Positions 1 to 10,730 of a stretch of DNA of 64,000 nucleotides are shown here, piece by piece (within the stretch, counting starts at the first letter, position 1; the number at the start of each line of letters is the position of its first letter). A program made the position numbers and the translations under genes. The stretch spans positions 620,001-684,000 of the forward strand of contig JAZKJV010006049.1 of NCBI GenBank assembly GCA_037367405.1. The letters run 5' to 3'. Under the pieces are notes generated by a model, which was given only the letters and a program-made list of their open reading frames with translations, was not told where the DNA came from and ran no database searches. The DNA is from Ottelia alismoides. Taxonomy: Eukaryota > Streptophyta > Magnoliopsida > Alismatales > Hydrocharitaceae.

Positions 1-226
1 TAAATTTTGAGAATTAAGCACGCATGTGCCTTTGTGTCCAGCTTATTACTTCAAGCCCAAGTACAAGTACAAGCACAATCTCAAATGCTGACATTCTAGA
101 AGATGTATAAATTATGGTGGAGAAGCTCGTCAAAGACAAGAAAACACAAACCATGTGCATGAATGAGGTAATTTAGAATCTAGAAAGGACTTACGTTTCT
201 AAGTAGTCTAACAAAATATTCATTAG
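1..226. other. Unassigned left flank
   Basis: AT-rich sequence without a recognisable coding frame. Its last five bases (attag) form the left half of the probable target duplication of the LTR element that starts at 227. It may be non-coding sequence belonging to the hAT relic that resumes at about 2.5 kb, but that is inference. Confidence 0.4.
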
Positions 227-519
227 TGTTGAAATCTGAGAAGCGGAAGCGGAACCGATAAACAAAATAATAAACATCAAGAACACAAATATTTACGTGG
301 AATCCTACTCCCTAAGGAGAGGGATGAAACTACGGGAGAAGCCCTCAAAGGAGCGGATATTATATTGAATTTTTCTCAATGAGTACAGGGGGTGAGAGGC
401 TCCTTATATAGCCTCTCAGACAGACCGGAGTCCCAACGCTCATCCATGTGGGACTAAACATGAGTGGGGTAATTAGATCTTGGTGAGATCCTATTACCCA
501 CCTATTACATTCTCCAACA
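227..519 (-). repeat. 3' LTR of the 2.3 kb element
   Basis: It begins TGTTGAAATCTGAG and ends TTCTCCAACA. It pairs with 2229-2521. The bases just inside it (520-538, ctctcccttaagttgg) read on the minus strand as a purine-rich tract ending in GGGAGAG, the expected polypurine tract. Confidence 0.85.
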
Positions 520-2216
520 CTCTCCCTTAAGTTGGAACTAAGAAAGCTGCAACTTGCAACAAAAAGAAAGTATACAACACGCCTTCACCCAATATATCAC
601 AAGAAGAATATATGCCCGCTGATGGTAGAAGACCTCGTACGAGGATGGGTCTGCGACTTTCAGGACATCGGAACGTATCATTGCCATGCATGTGGAGTCG
701 CTACGATATCAGGTCACCGGAACGTATCTCTGTCGTGCTTGGAGAAGAATTATTGTAGAAGAAGTCCAACGCGGAGTAGTAGTCGGGTCGCAAAAGAAGA
801 AGTATGCGCTCTGACGAAGAAGTCGATGCTCGGTGAAGATGGATGATCTGTAGAAAGCTGGAGTGAGGGTCTGTCAGTCGTGGATGTGCAGAACTCCTGA
901 AGAATCTATGTCTGACTCCTTTCTCCTATTTGAAAGAATAAGCACATGGTTCAAGTTGGAAGAAATCGAAAAATGCATTTTTGTGTTTTTTTAAAATCAT
1001 CATTTTTTATAGTCATTCCTTTTTTTCGACTATTCTCTTTTTTCAAGCCATTCCACATTTTTACGGCTTTTCCTCTTCTTCTTTTTTGCATTTTTTGTAA
1101 CTTGCGTACGTCTTTTCTTTTTCTTTTTTTGTATGCGCCTTTTCAAAAAAAAATTATTTTTCTACCCCTCTCTCTCTTCTCTCTCTCTCTTTCTTTTTAT
1201 ATAACCGAGCCTCTCTCTCTTTTTAATGTCAAACACGACCCACATGGCCCAAAGATACAGTCCTCCTCACTCCTTTTTTTTTAAATTGCAAATATTCTTT
1301 TTTTAATTGGGCTCACGAAATAGCCCTCCCATAATTTTTTTAAAGGGCCATTCTATAGTGGCTACCTTTCCTGTGTACGCTAGGGTTCCCACCGTGGGAA
1401 CACATCTCTTCGATGCTCCTTCCCTTGTTGTCGCCAATGTCTGGGGAGCCGTAAAGCGCTGATGGGGGTCCTGTGATCAAGAAACCTCCGCCTCGAGAAC
1501 TGGAATGAGGAGGTTGCGCGCGACGCCTTCGCACTTGCCTGGGGGTAGCACCACCTGGGGATGATCGCCTGGGCGCCAGGAGCGCTTCCAGACCTCGCAT
1601 GGCCTGGAGTCAGACTTGGAGATGTCACCAGGGCCCCCGCCTGAGTTTGTGGAGAAGGAGGGTGTTGCCTTGGCAGCTTCGTGCGAGAGAGGAGACCCAT
1701 TGCCTTGGCACGCCTGCAGCCTTGGCGCACTGGGGAAGAGGAGTCGCCAGAGGAGAATCCCCTGCGCGTCGCACGGCAGGGCTGGGTCACTGCGATCTGA
1801 AGCATCGCAAGACGGAGTTGGGAAGTTGCGTCTAGGGCTCGCGATCTGGAGGTCACGAGGGAGATGCAGCATAGCATGTTGCTCCGCTAGGAGAGCCGCT
1901 GGACCTGGAGCAATCGTCGAAATCAAGATGGAGATGCTGCCTGGTTGTCGATCGCGTTGGTGATGACCGCAGGATAATAGGGTTTCAAGAAAACCCTGGG
2001 AATTGAATCTCGAATTGTAGTTGAGGAGTTCTGCCTCGGCAACGCATAAGCTGACGAAGAACCCTAGAACTGAAGTAGGGTTTCAAAAAGAGAACCCTAG
2101 ATCTTCGCGAGCCTTGGATGAATCTTGAACAACTAATCTTCTCAAACAATTCTTCAACAATAATCGAAACTAACTCTCGAAAAAAAATAAACATAAACTC
2201 CTCGAGAATCGAACCC

Positions 2217-2228
2217 GCTCGGATACCA
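2217..2228 (-). promoter_or_regulatory. Primer binding site (initiator tRNA-Met type)
   Basis: The plus strand reads gctcggatacca, which is TGGTATCCGAGC on the minus strand, one base away from the usual plant Copia site TGGTATCAGAGC. It abuts the 5' LTR and fixes the element's orientation. Confidence 0.75.
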
Positions 2229-2521
2229 TGTTGAAATCTGAGAAGCGGAAGCAGAATCGATAAACAAAATAATAAACATCAAGAACACGAAGATTTATGT
2301 GGAACCCTACTCCCTAAGGAGCGGGATAAAACTATGGGAGAAGCCCTCAAAGGGGCGGATATTCTATTGAATTTCTTTCAATGAGTACAGGGAGTGATGG
2401 GCTCCTTATATAGGCCCTCAGACAGACCGGAGTCCCAACGCTCAGCCATGTGGGACTAAACATGAGTGGGGTAATTGGATCTTGGTGAGATCCAATTACC
2501 CACCTATTACATTCTCCAACA
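2229..2521 (-). repeat. 5' LTR of the 2.3 kb element
   Basis: Direct-repeat partner of 227-519 with the same ends and length. Downstream on the plus strand is attgg, the probable right copy of the target duplication. Confidence 0.85.
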
Positions 2522-3005
2522 ATTGGAATATGGAAAGTATTATGTGACTTATGACTTCAAACAATGTGCATGTCAAGTACTTTAGGATGCTTTGGGGTCC
2601 TTCAGTAGAAATATTGTGGTCAATGAATAGGGCAATACTCTTTCTGGTAAGGACGAATAAGTCCATTCATTGTATTGCTATGTATTACTAGTATTTACTG
2701 TTATAGAATTATCTCTTTTGGATTTTCTGCAGCGGAATAGTGGTTAATGTACGGGATTGAAGCTCCCAACCAACGAAAGGTGGTGATGAAAGTATTGTCG
2801 TAAACTGCATCCGTAGGTGGTTGTAAGCGGAAGCGGACTACATTCAACCTGATTCATTCGAAGAGACGGAACATGTTGGAAGAACAGGAGCTCCATGATC
2901 TTGTATATGTGCACTACAACTTGAGGTTATAGATGAAACATGCAAGGGAGGGACATGACAAAGAGGACTACGCAGACCCCATCAACCTTGCATACATTTT
3001 CAAAA

Positions 3006-4252
3006 GGGATTTTTACACCCATAACCCTGAGCAATTTCATAATTATATTTATAACCCCACATAATCACAAATTACGTGCAGGACCCTAAATAAATGCGTC
3101 GTCTTACACTCATAACCCTCCGTTACTTTAGTTCGTTAAGTCAACCATATGATTGAGCTAATCTAACCAATCCGCGATCGGGGCTAAAATTAACCAAGAG
3201 AAGAAAAAATCCATCCCTCCTCCTGTAGCAACTTCCCCTCGAACCACACCACCTCTTCCATCTCTCCTCCCTCGACGGGAGCACTGGCCTGGTCTGGGGG
3301 AGGTGGGTGTGGGAGGTCGAGCTTCCACAAGCGGAGGGGAAGGAAGTTTGGTCTTCTCTGCCTGAGCCAGGAGGTCTTCGGCGGGTGGGTCCCTGAGTGG
3401 GGCTTGGCGGGGGTAGGGGGCTTCGTGGTCGGCTTCCTGGAAGAAGGGGGCTTGACTTGGGTGAGGCTTGGCTGGGTGGGTCGGGTTCTGCGGGGTGGAG
3501 GGGCTTCTCTAGGCGGATCGGCTTTCGGGGGAGGGGGCTCGACCTGGTGCTTCTCTGGGCGGACAGGCTTCCGGGGAGGGGGCTCGACCTGGGTGGGTCG
3601 GGGGGGGGAGGGGGTTTATTTGTGGCTGGGCGCTCGACCTGGGTGGGGCTTGGAGGGTGGGTTCGAGGAGAAGCAGGGCGAGAAGCTTCTCGGCCGCGGG
3701 GCTCGGGCTTCGAGCGGGGGTTCTAGGAGGACTTCGGCAGCGGGGCTCAGGCTTCGAACGGGGGGTTCCAGGAGGACTTCGGAGACGGGGCTCGGGCTTT
3801 CGAGCGGGGGGTTCCAGGAGGACTTCGGTGGTGGGAGCAGCGGTCGTGGGGGGCGGGGAGAGGGGCTTCGAGGAGATGGGCGCGGAGCTTCTCGGGGGCG
3901 AGGCTCGGGCTTCGAGCGGGGGGTTCCATGAGGACTTCGGCGGCGGGAGCAGCGGGCGTGGGGGGCTGGGGGGAGGGGCTTCGAGCAGGGGAGGCGAAGG
4001 GGGAGAGGGGTTCCGAGGAGGGGAGGCTTCAATGGAGAATGGCATATTATTATAAATAAGAATGATTTTTAGGGGCAGTTTTGTCTTTTTTAACGGAAAC
4101 CGTCAAATATAACGGGTATACCAAACGGAATATAACATGGGATTATGTCATGTAAGAGTTAACCATTACTCAGAGTTTCTCATGTAATTATTGTTTATGC
4201 AGGGTTATGATTGTAATTGTGAAACTACTCAGGGTTATGGGTGCAAAATCCC
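3006..4252. mobile_element. Non-autonomous MULE with GC-rich tandem-repeat cargo
   Basis: The ends are inverted repeats: GGGATTTTTACACCCATAAC on the left and its imperfect complement (...GTTATGGGTGCAAAATCCC) on the right. Similarity continues inward for more than 100 bp. Both sides carry ttttcaaaa (2997-3005 and 4253-4261), a perfect 9-bp target duplication, the signature of Mutator-like elements. The interior from about 3200 to 4050 is very GC-rich and holds imperfect tandem repeats; no transposase is present. Long open frames on both strands over the GC-rich part follow from base composition. It could be a Pack-MULE that picked up a proline-rich gene fragment, but no parent gene is recognisable. 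Confidence 0.88.
3690..3985. repeat. Imperfect GC-rich tandem repeats inside the MULE
   Basis: A unit containing gcttcgagcggggggttcca followed by ggaggacttcgg recurs at about 3708, 3751, 3797 and 3910, with a partial copy near 3868. Unit spacing alternates between about 43-46 and 70 bp, so short and long unit types are mixed. On the minus strand the repeats encode a proline/serine-rich low-complexity string. Confidence 0.7.
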
Positions 4253-4335
4253 TTTTCAAAATGCACGATTATGATGCAGATGAAGATATTCTCCGGAGCT
4301 GGTTGGATTCCAATAGTGCTTTAGTGCTTGATTAA

Positions 4336-5480
4336 CAGGGAGGCAGGCTGAATCCGAATATAAGCCAGTAAATGGGAGCAAATGTTGGTGATTACATGGC
4401 CAAATCTGGGCAAAGCACATACCCCCTTAGAGGATTGGAGGTTGATGCAATTGTTGATTACAATCTCTCCACTGGTTCAAAATCCAAATCCAAATCAAAG
4501 AACGACAATGGAAATGATGATGATGATGATGGCAGACGTGGTGGATTTGGTGATGGAAAAACATATTCAGAGAGGGGTCAAGGTCAGCAGGGGATGATCG
4601 TGAACCACATGATACAAGATTCGAGGAAGGGCTCCATGCAGGGCATGAATATATGGAGCAGTATGGAAACGTACATGGACAATTTGTCCCAAGTCCGAGA
4701 CCTATGGATTACAAAGCATACAGACGTGGCCATCGTCTTACGAACAGCTACATGGATGATTTGATATCATCCGTAGGTTCTTTAGGCTCCATGGACATTG
4801 ACAGCCCTTATCGTGGAGCAACATCAAGTCTCCCGGGTCGATATGGATCATCACACATTGAGAGATCATTTGGCGTCTTCCTATAATACTTTCATGCTCA
4901 TCCTTCGTGACCTCCTCCTCAAGCACATACACCTCCATCATATGGGTACAGCGGGTATGGATATAGCAGCTACAGTGGTGAAAAGTGAAAACCATCAAGG
5001 TATCCAAACAGATCAGAGCCAATGCAGCTATTTTGGTGGTGACAGTTTTGGTATCTTCCCCGAGTTCTATATGGTTGTACCTCCTCTGCAGAGATCGTTT
5101 CCTCCTCCTCAGGCACATACACCTCCATCATATGGGTACATCGGGTATGGATACAGTAGCTACAGTGGTGAAAACCATCAAGGTATCCAAACAGATCAGA
5201 GCCAATGCAGCTATTTTGGTGGTGACAGTTTTGGTATCTTCCCCGAGTTCTATATGGTTGTACCTCCTCTGCAGAGATCGTTTCCTACTCCGTCATCGAC
5301 ATCACGAGAATCTCAAGCCAGCACTTCACAACCTCGCCGTGTCCCTCACAATATCGGATCTAGTGTTGCTTATCATCATCTCAGGATAATCATAGGCATC
5401 GATGAGCATCAATACATATAGTATGTGATGGATCATAAGGTCATGTACTCGTACATGACATGGGAGATCTACTGTGAATT
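4336..5480 (+). pseudogene. Low-complexity C-terminal tail of the hAT relic
   Basis: Downstream of the dimerisation region, frames rich in Asp, Gly, Tyr and Ser follow each other (an Asp run with GRRGGFGDG near 4530, then a Tyr/Gly/Ser-rich stretch with SYGYIGYGYSSYSG near 5130). Plant hAT-like transposases often carry such acidic and YG-rich tails, so this is probably the rest of the same relic. The longest frame is 4798-5421, and others are joined only by frameshifts. It contains an exact-looking tandem duplication of about 185 bp. Confidence 0.5.
4923..5290 (+). repeat. Tandem duplication of about 185 bp in the hAT tail
   Basis: The block gcacatacacctccatcata starting at 4923 returns at 5113, and the block from about 4988 (aaccatcaaggtatccaaac) returns at about 5171. 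The two copies are almost identical apart from a 7-bp insertion in the first (near 4981), which shifts its frame. A third copy starts and breaks off near 5285. Confidence 0.85.
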
Positions 5481-6717
5481 CATTGAGTCTGTGATGCGCT
5501 ATGAGAGACAATGAGGCAAGGGGGCCGTGTGAATACACCACGAAACTCTTGGGTATGAACCACTCATGACCAGGTAATATCTTTTATAATATTGCATTAA
5601 TTTACCGTGTTTCATTTATTTTTGTGAATAGATAAATCTTTAGTTGTAGTAAGTCTATAATTAATTTTTTACTTCACTAGAACGGTAGGAGCTTGTCCAT
5701 TGCCGAAAGTTACTTATACGAAAGAAACATTATATCATTAATCATTATCTATATTTTTTGAATAAAATAACTCATTTCTATGTCATTCATTGTCTTTCAT
5801 AAACAAAACATGTGTTCTCACAGTGGTTAACTTAACGACATTGATTCCAACTTCAATGTTTATTAATTACCAATCAACATTAACAACGATATGTTCGATA
5901 TGTTCGATATGATCGATATGTAAGATATAAGGGTCATAGATGATCGATATGTGTGATCTAAGTGTATATTTGTAAGTTATGTAGTGTTATAAGAACTTCG
6001 ATGAACCCCATTTCCAATATCTATAAGTCAGCAATCAACATTAACAGCGATATGTTCGATATGACTGATATGTGCGATGTATGGTAAATGACCGATATGC
6101 GTGATATAAGTGTGTATTCATATGTTATTTCTTATTTTAATAACTTGGATGATTTTAATTTGCGAAAAAAACGGTAAAAAATAGCTTTTTGAGCCATTTC
6201 TGATATTTCAAAATATCACCGATATATCCCATCCTTTTCCGAGCGGACTGATAGGATATCGATATTTCGCACCTTGGTTGTAACTCCTTACCCACACAAA
6301 GCACAATGTTGTCATCCATATACTAAAGCAACAATACATGGTAGTCCATGAAAAAGGGTCCCAAATTAAAAGATCAATTAGTTCTAAGTTGCAACACCAT
6401 GATATCATCGATGTTGAGACATCCGCCACCACAATAAACAACAAATGTGGCAACGAGTACTCACATCTCACCCCCCCCCCCAGATGTACCCACCCCCGTT
6501 CGGCCTACCATTCACTATGATGAAAAAAGACATTGTTATGATGCATTGCTTCATGTAAGCATTCCACTAATCCAGAAAGCATCTCTTCCTATGCTGCAAG
6601 TAAAAGGCAATCAAATGCATTATATGCATTTATTAAGTCCATCTTCCATTACATGCTGCATGATATTGTTTGGTGCCCTCATTTTGGAATTATGTACTTG
6701 ACATGCTTAAGTACATG
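5481..6717. other. AT-rich intergenic DNA with GATATG-type repeats
   Basis: No coding frame is supported. Short motifs of the kind cgatatg and gatatgttcgatatg recur at 5889-5960 and 6048-6110. At 6190-6275 GATAT-rich sequence ends in gcaccttgg. Reversed, this begins CCAAGGTGCGAAATATCGAT, which looks like one end of a hAT-type element; no partner end was found. A C11 homopolymer lies near 6471-6481. Confidence 0.4.
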
Positions 6718-7812
6718 TGACCTCTTGTTAAGTTCTTCGACTTGTTGATAGTGAGCGAAAACCTGCAATGCGGTACATTTATGAAGCTACAGATCATGCA
6801 AATGAAGCAATTGAGAAAAGCTTCAATGGAAAGGAAGAAAAGTACAATGATGTATTTCAAATCATTGAAAAAGATGGGAATACCAACTTCATCATCCATT
6901 ACATGTTGCAGGTCATTTTTTGAACCCTGAATTCTATTATGGCAACCCATCCATTGCATTTGACGTGGAGATCATTGATGTACTATACAAATGCATACAA
7001 AGATTGGTAACCGATGTAAATGTGCAAGATAACATTATGATTGAGTTACGCTCATATAAAAATGCCGAGGGGATTTTTGGAAGTTCAATGGCCATTCGAT
7101 CAAGAAACTCAAAATCTTCAGGTACCCATTACAATTTGATATACTTAAATTGATTCAATTCTTGATGCTAACATCTTCATATGATAACGTAATGGAATGG
7201 TGGAGCTCTTTTGGAAGTTCAGCTCTAAACTTGCAACGTCTAGCTATAAAGATGTTAAGCTTGACATGCAATTCATCTGGGTGTGAACGTAATTGGTTTG
7301 TATTCAAGCGCGTAAGTAATTTTACGTTAATTCAGTGAGTCTTTAATTTTAACCCTGTCGATGCGAACATTTTTACATATTCATTCAAAGAAAAGAAACA
7401 TGCTTGAATATCAAAGGTTGCAAGATTTGGTGTACATCAAATATAACCAGGCCTTAAAGGAACGATATGACTGGCGAGACACCATAGATTCGATCTCTCT
7501 TAGTGAAATCGATGATGCTAATGAATGGTTGCTAGGTGAAATGGAGACGAATAATGCGGAGGAAGATTTTGTCTTTGAAGATGATATATTGACATGGGGA
7601 GATGTAGCAAGAGCATCTGGAGTTACAGAAGCACAAATATATACGCAACAACGTACAAGGCATGGAGCACCTATTGCAGGATCATCTTCAAGACGAGTTG
7701 TTGCTTCACAAGACAATGAAGAAGAAGAAATGGAAGAAATTGAGGGGAATGAAGGTAGAGATGAAGACGATGCTGGTGATGTCAATGTTGGTGATGATGA
7801 AAAACTTACGGA
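6718..7812 (+). pseudogene. Second hAT transposase relic
   Basis: Short frames in sequence match the same hAT-like protein type as the relic at 2.7 kb: RYIYEATDHANEAIEKSFNG near 6775, then NPEFYYGNPSIAFDVEIIDV from 6923, then the dimerisation region (EWWSSFGSSALNLQRLAIKM with SSGCERNW from 7190) and IHSKKRNMLEYQRLQDLVYI from 7380. An acidic tail follows (EEEEMEEIEGNEGRDEDDAG). Each part lies in a different frame or is broken by stops. GTAAGT after the ERNW segment (7312) may be an old intron donor. The relic is ended by a LINE insertion at about 7816. It is more complete upstream than the first relic but equally non-functional. Confidence 0.65.
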
Positions 7813-7815
7813 TCC

Positions 7816-8022
7816 CTTCGCGATGGTATGGGCTATTTGGTGCATGCGGAACAACGTGATTTTTAGGGGGGAATAGTTTTTATTCTGAGAATGTACTGGA
7901 GCAATGTAAGGTGTTATGTAGATCTTGGACTTTGTACAACATGTAGTTATATGATATATATATACATATTTCTTGAGGTGGGTACCAACCTGGGAGGCCA
8001 CCCACGTTTTTCTTCAAAAAAA
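7816..8022 (+). mobile_element. 5'-truncated LINE insertion with poly-A and target duplication
   Basis: About 207 bp begins with a frame reading FAMVWAIWCMRNNVIFRG, typical of the very C-terminal zinc-binding (zf-RVT) end of plant L1-type LINEs, and ends in an A7 tract at 8016-8022. It is flanked by aacttacggatcc (7803-7815) and aacttatggatcc (8025-8037), a 13-bp target duplication with one mismatch. The insertion sits in the acidic tail of the hAT relic. Confidence 0.75.
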
Positions 8023-8161
8023 GGAACTTATGGATCCATAGACATTCCAATTTTTAGTTATATGTTTGAATGATGAAGATGAAGCCAGTGCTTTGTTTGT
8101 GTAATTTGAACGTTCAAACTATTTCTAAAAGTGTTTGAAGTTTTATCTTTTCTAATATATA

Positions 8162-9410
8162 CAAGGTTCAGAAATGCGGTATGCGGTATTCGTTCGGTCA
8201 TGCGGTCTAAAGCGAGTAAGCGGATATGCAGAGGAGTATACGGAAGTATATGCGGTTCATGCGGTTTATAATATTTTAATTTAAAATATAATAAAATAAA
8301 CAATAAAATGTGTTTATATATAAAAGTTGATGATCTAACAAAATTCAAAATCAAAAATTTCAAATAAGATAATATAATCAATAAGATATATAAACATGAT
8401 ATTATAAATTGATTATTTTTTGAGGCACGGAGCAGTTTCCCCCATTTTTATTTTTATTTTTCAAAATTTTTTTCATGTATATTCATCTATATATCCCTCC
8501 TTCATGTCATTCAAATTTCGTGAGAAACGGAGACTCCTAAGCCCTCCATCTAGAACAGGTCAATTACAGCAAAATTCATACCGTTAAAATTTAACCGGTC
8601 TAGATGGAGGGCTTAGGAGTGTCCGTTTCTCATGAAATTCGAATGACATGTAGGAGGGATATATAGATGAATATACATGAAAAAAATTGAAAAAAAATAA
8701 AAAAATAGGGGAAATTGCTCCGTATACACAGAACAACTTCCCTTTTCTCATATTTTTTAGTGTGTATTTTGAATTTAATGCATATATATACATATACAAA
8801 TTTGGATTCAACATGTAATACATGAATCTATAAGAAAACCTTTAATGTATATATAGATCCTATGGATAACAAAACTAAAGAATAATCATATGTACATATA
8901 CCCAAAATTATACACATATATGTATCTCCAAGGGATAAAATATGTTGACACAAAATATAGGGGAAGATTGTTTGCATATAAAATTTATTAGAAACACAAA
9001 AATGTAAAGTGTCAGACTGTTAGTCAATTATTTCACGTTTTGTTTGAAAAATTAGTATGAATTTCATTAGATGGAAAATTCAAAAAGTAAACAATTCATT
9101 AATAAGTGTTGAGAACAATGGGAAAAATTAATAAGAGAAAAAATATCCTAGATTATATTCCCAAATGCAACATATACGAGAATAATAAAAAGATGCATCA
9201 ATGCAAATGATGATATGAGAGTTGCTCGGAAAAAAATCGAATTAATGTGTCATCAACATGTCATGGACTAACATGAATCCTATTAGATATGCGGCCGCAT
9301 ATGTGTTTTGACCGCATATTGCCGCATATGGCATGTGCGCTTCGGTCAAGTGACCGAATACGCATATGTGGCCGCATATGCGGCCGCATGGACCGCATTT
9401 CCGAACACTG
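8162..9410. mobile_element. Non-autonomous hAT element with 8-bp target duplication
   Basis: The left end reads CAAGGTTCAGAAATGCGGT and the right end, reversed, CAGTGTTCGGAAATGCGGT. Both flanks carry aatatata (8154-8161 and 9411-9418), a perfect 8-bp duplication as made by hAT transposases. Subterminal regions are crowded with ATGCGG and CCGCATATG motifs in both orientations (8171-8265 and 9285-9400), the usual kind of transposase-binding array. No transposase frame is present; the middle is AT-rich and contains a foldback MITE. Confidence 0.88.
8427..8723. mobile_element. Foldback MITE nested in the hAT element
   Basis: Two arms of roughly 130 bp are inverted copies of each other. The left arm starts ACGGAGCAGTTTCCCCCATT; the right arm ends ...GGGGAAATTGCTCCGT. 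The arms share atattcatctatatatccctcc and gccctccatctaga in inverted order around a short spacer near 8565. No clear target duplication was found. The arms differ at several bases, so it is not new. Confidence 0.8.
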
Positions 9411-9418
9411 AATATATA

Positions 9419-9600
9419 TTTGAATGATGTTCATTGCATGTTACTGCTACACTTGTGATATATTTTTATTTAGTATAAGTCATAAATAACTTAATGTGTA
9501 CATATATTATATATACACACAATATTTCTTTAGCGCCTCGATTGTCTCAGGCAAGCGCCTAGCGCCTCGGGCGTTTTGGATATGTAGCGCCTCACGCCTT
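9419..9600. other. Short AT-rich spacer with a GCGCCTCG repeat cluster
   Basis: At 9533-9600 the strings agcgcctcg, gcgcctagcgcctcgggcg and gcgcctcacgcc occur close together. Similar cgcct/aggcg clusters stand near 47.3-47.45 kb and 48.62-48.75 kb. They resemble ends of a MITE family, but no complete pair was delimited. Confidence 0.35.
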
Positions 9601-10730
9601 TGACTCGACATGTAGATAGCTTCCATAGTTGAGCGACCTGATATAAATCTGAATTGGTTTTATATTACTTTGAAAACTTGCCTCGACCTTCTTTCAATCA
9701 CACGTTCCCATTTTTTCATAGTACGACTCGTTAATTTTACACATCTGTAATTGAAACAATTTTCAATGTCTCCTTTATTCTTGTAAAGAGGCAGCATGAT
9801 GCTTTTCCTCCATTCTTTGTGTGTTTTTTTGCTTCGCAAAATAACATTGAATAAATTTGTGAGCCAAGTCAAGCTACGTTCAACTAGCACTCTCTATACT
9901 TCTATAGGAATGTCACTAGGTCATGTACCTTTCCTAAGTTTCATAACCTTCAAAGCCTCCTATACTTTCTTTGCATTCGTCGATAGCTTGCACGATTCAA
10001 GTAACTTTCACCACTAGCTAGATCTCCCAATGTGATATCTTGATTCCCTTACCAATTGAATAGCTTATAGATATACTACTTCCATCTAGTCTTTATATCC
10101 TTCTGAGTAACAAGCACATGTCCATTATCATTAATGCATCTCACTTAACAAAGATCTTTGGTCTTCATTTCTCTTGCTTTGATCAATCTGAATATCGTTC
10201 TAAGAGTCAAGCTTTATGTACAAACTTCAAAGGCTTTTGTCTTAGCTTCACTTACAAAGTTACAGCTTTTTTTATTCCTTTGTTATTTTGTAGTATGTGA
10301 CAGTTTCCTCTGTTCTATCCTTATACATAACTTTAAAGGAAGCTCTTTTAGTTTTAAGCTTCTTTTGCACCCCTTTACTCCACTGTAAAGCATCCTTTTC
10401 ACATAGAACTCCTCCTTTAGACTTGCCTAGCATCTCTTTGACTACCTGTCAAATACATATGCTACCGACTATCACATCTCATTTGCACTTCAGTTATATA
10501 CCCAAGATAAGTCTCTTAAAACCTTCACCTTGAAGCTAGCTTGCTTCAATTGAAGATTCTACCATCTGATTCTAATGGGCGTAGGAACCATCATTTTCTT
10601 TACCAACCATTTTATTTTCGCATCCATGACTAGCAAGCGATGTTAAGATGTCAAGCTCTCTTCTAGGATTACTTTTCAATCTTTGCAGCACAACCGATCA
10701 CTTCTCCTCATTGCAAAGTAATCTATCTGT
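9601..10730 (-). pseudogene. RTE-type LINE relic, reverse transcriptase part
   Basis: Read on the minus strand, many stop-ridden frames line up with a LINE reverse transcriptase. DNGHVLVTQKDIKTRWK lies near 10130, and the best piece is 9660-9890 (WLTNLFNVILRSKKTHKEWR, MLPLYKNKGDIENCFNYR, KLTSRTMKKWERVIERR), matching the start of the RT fingers region of plant LINEs. It is the 3' half of the same copy whose endonuclease part is at 12.8-13.4 kb; the L1 element at 10.73-12.82 kb separates them. Heavily decayed. Confidence 0.65.

Larger units (their letters stand above)
227..2521 (-). mobile_element. Non-autonomous LTR retrotransposon, minus strand
   Basis: Two 293-bp direct repeats (227-519 and 2229-2521), each running TGTTGAAATC...TCTCCAACA, enclose 1.7 kb with no protease, integrase, reverse transcriptase or RNase H. 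A primer site for initiator tRNA-Met lies against the right LTR and a purine tract (read on the minus strand) against the left one, so the element is transcribed right to left. The flanking five bases are attag on the left and attgg on the right, a target duplication with one mismatch. The two LTRs differ at a modest number of positions, so it is not very recent. Open frames inside (for example 1380-1877) overlap on both strands, match no known domain and are not called as genes. It must have been mobilised by proteins of a Copia relative. Confidence 0.85.
2741..4335 (+). pseudogene. hAT transposase relic (C-terminal dimerisation region), split by a MULE
   Basis: The frame starting at 2741 reads as the hAT C-terminal dimerisation region: WLMYG, NQRKVVMKVLS, then IHSKRRNMLEEQELHDLVYVHYNLRL-like sequence (given here in parts), then DYADPINLAYIF. 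At 3005 the frame is cut by a DNA transposon with a 9-bp target duplication. Beyond it the same protein family continues (HDYDADEDILRSWLDSNSALVLD) to a stop at 4333-4335. In-frame stops at 2738 and within the HYNLRL stretch show that it was already dying or is now dead. The upstream catalytic part was not found. A pyrimidine tract ending ttctgcag at about 2732 may be an old splice acceptor. Domain recognition is from memory of the family, so the exact subfamily is unknown. Confidence 0.7.

Noticed and set aside
3509..4045. Long proline-rich frames on both strands of the MULE interior
   Set aside because: Four overlapping frames over GC-rich tandem repeats are what base composition alone produces; no domain and no splice pattern.
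7411..8001. 196-codon minus-strand frame
   Set aside because: It is the antisense of the hAT tail and of the inserted LINE and spans the insertion border.
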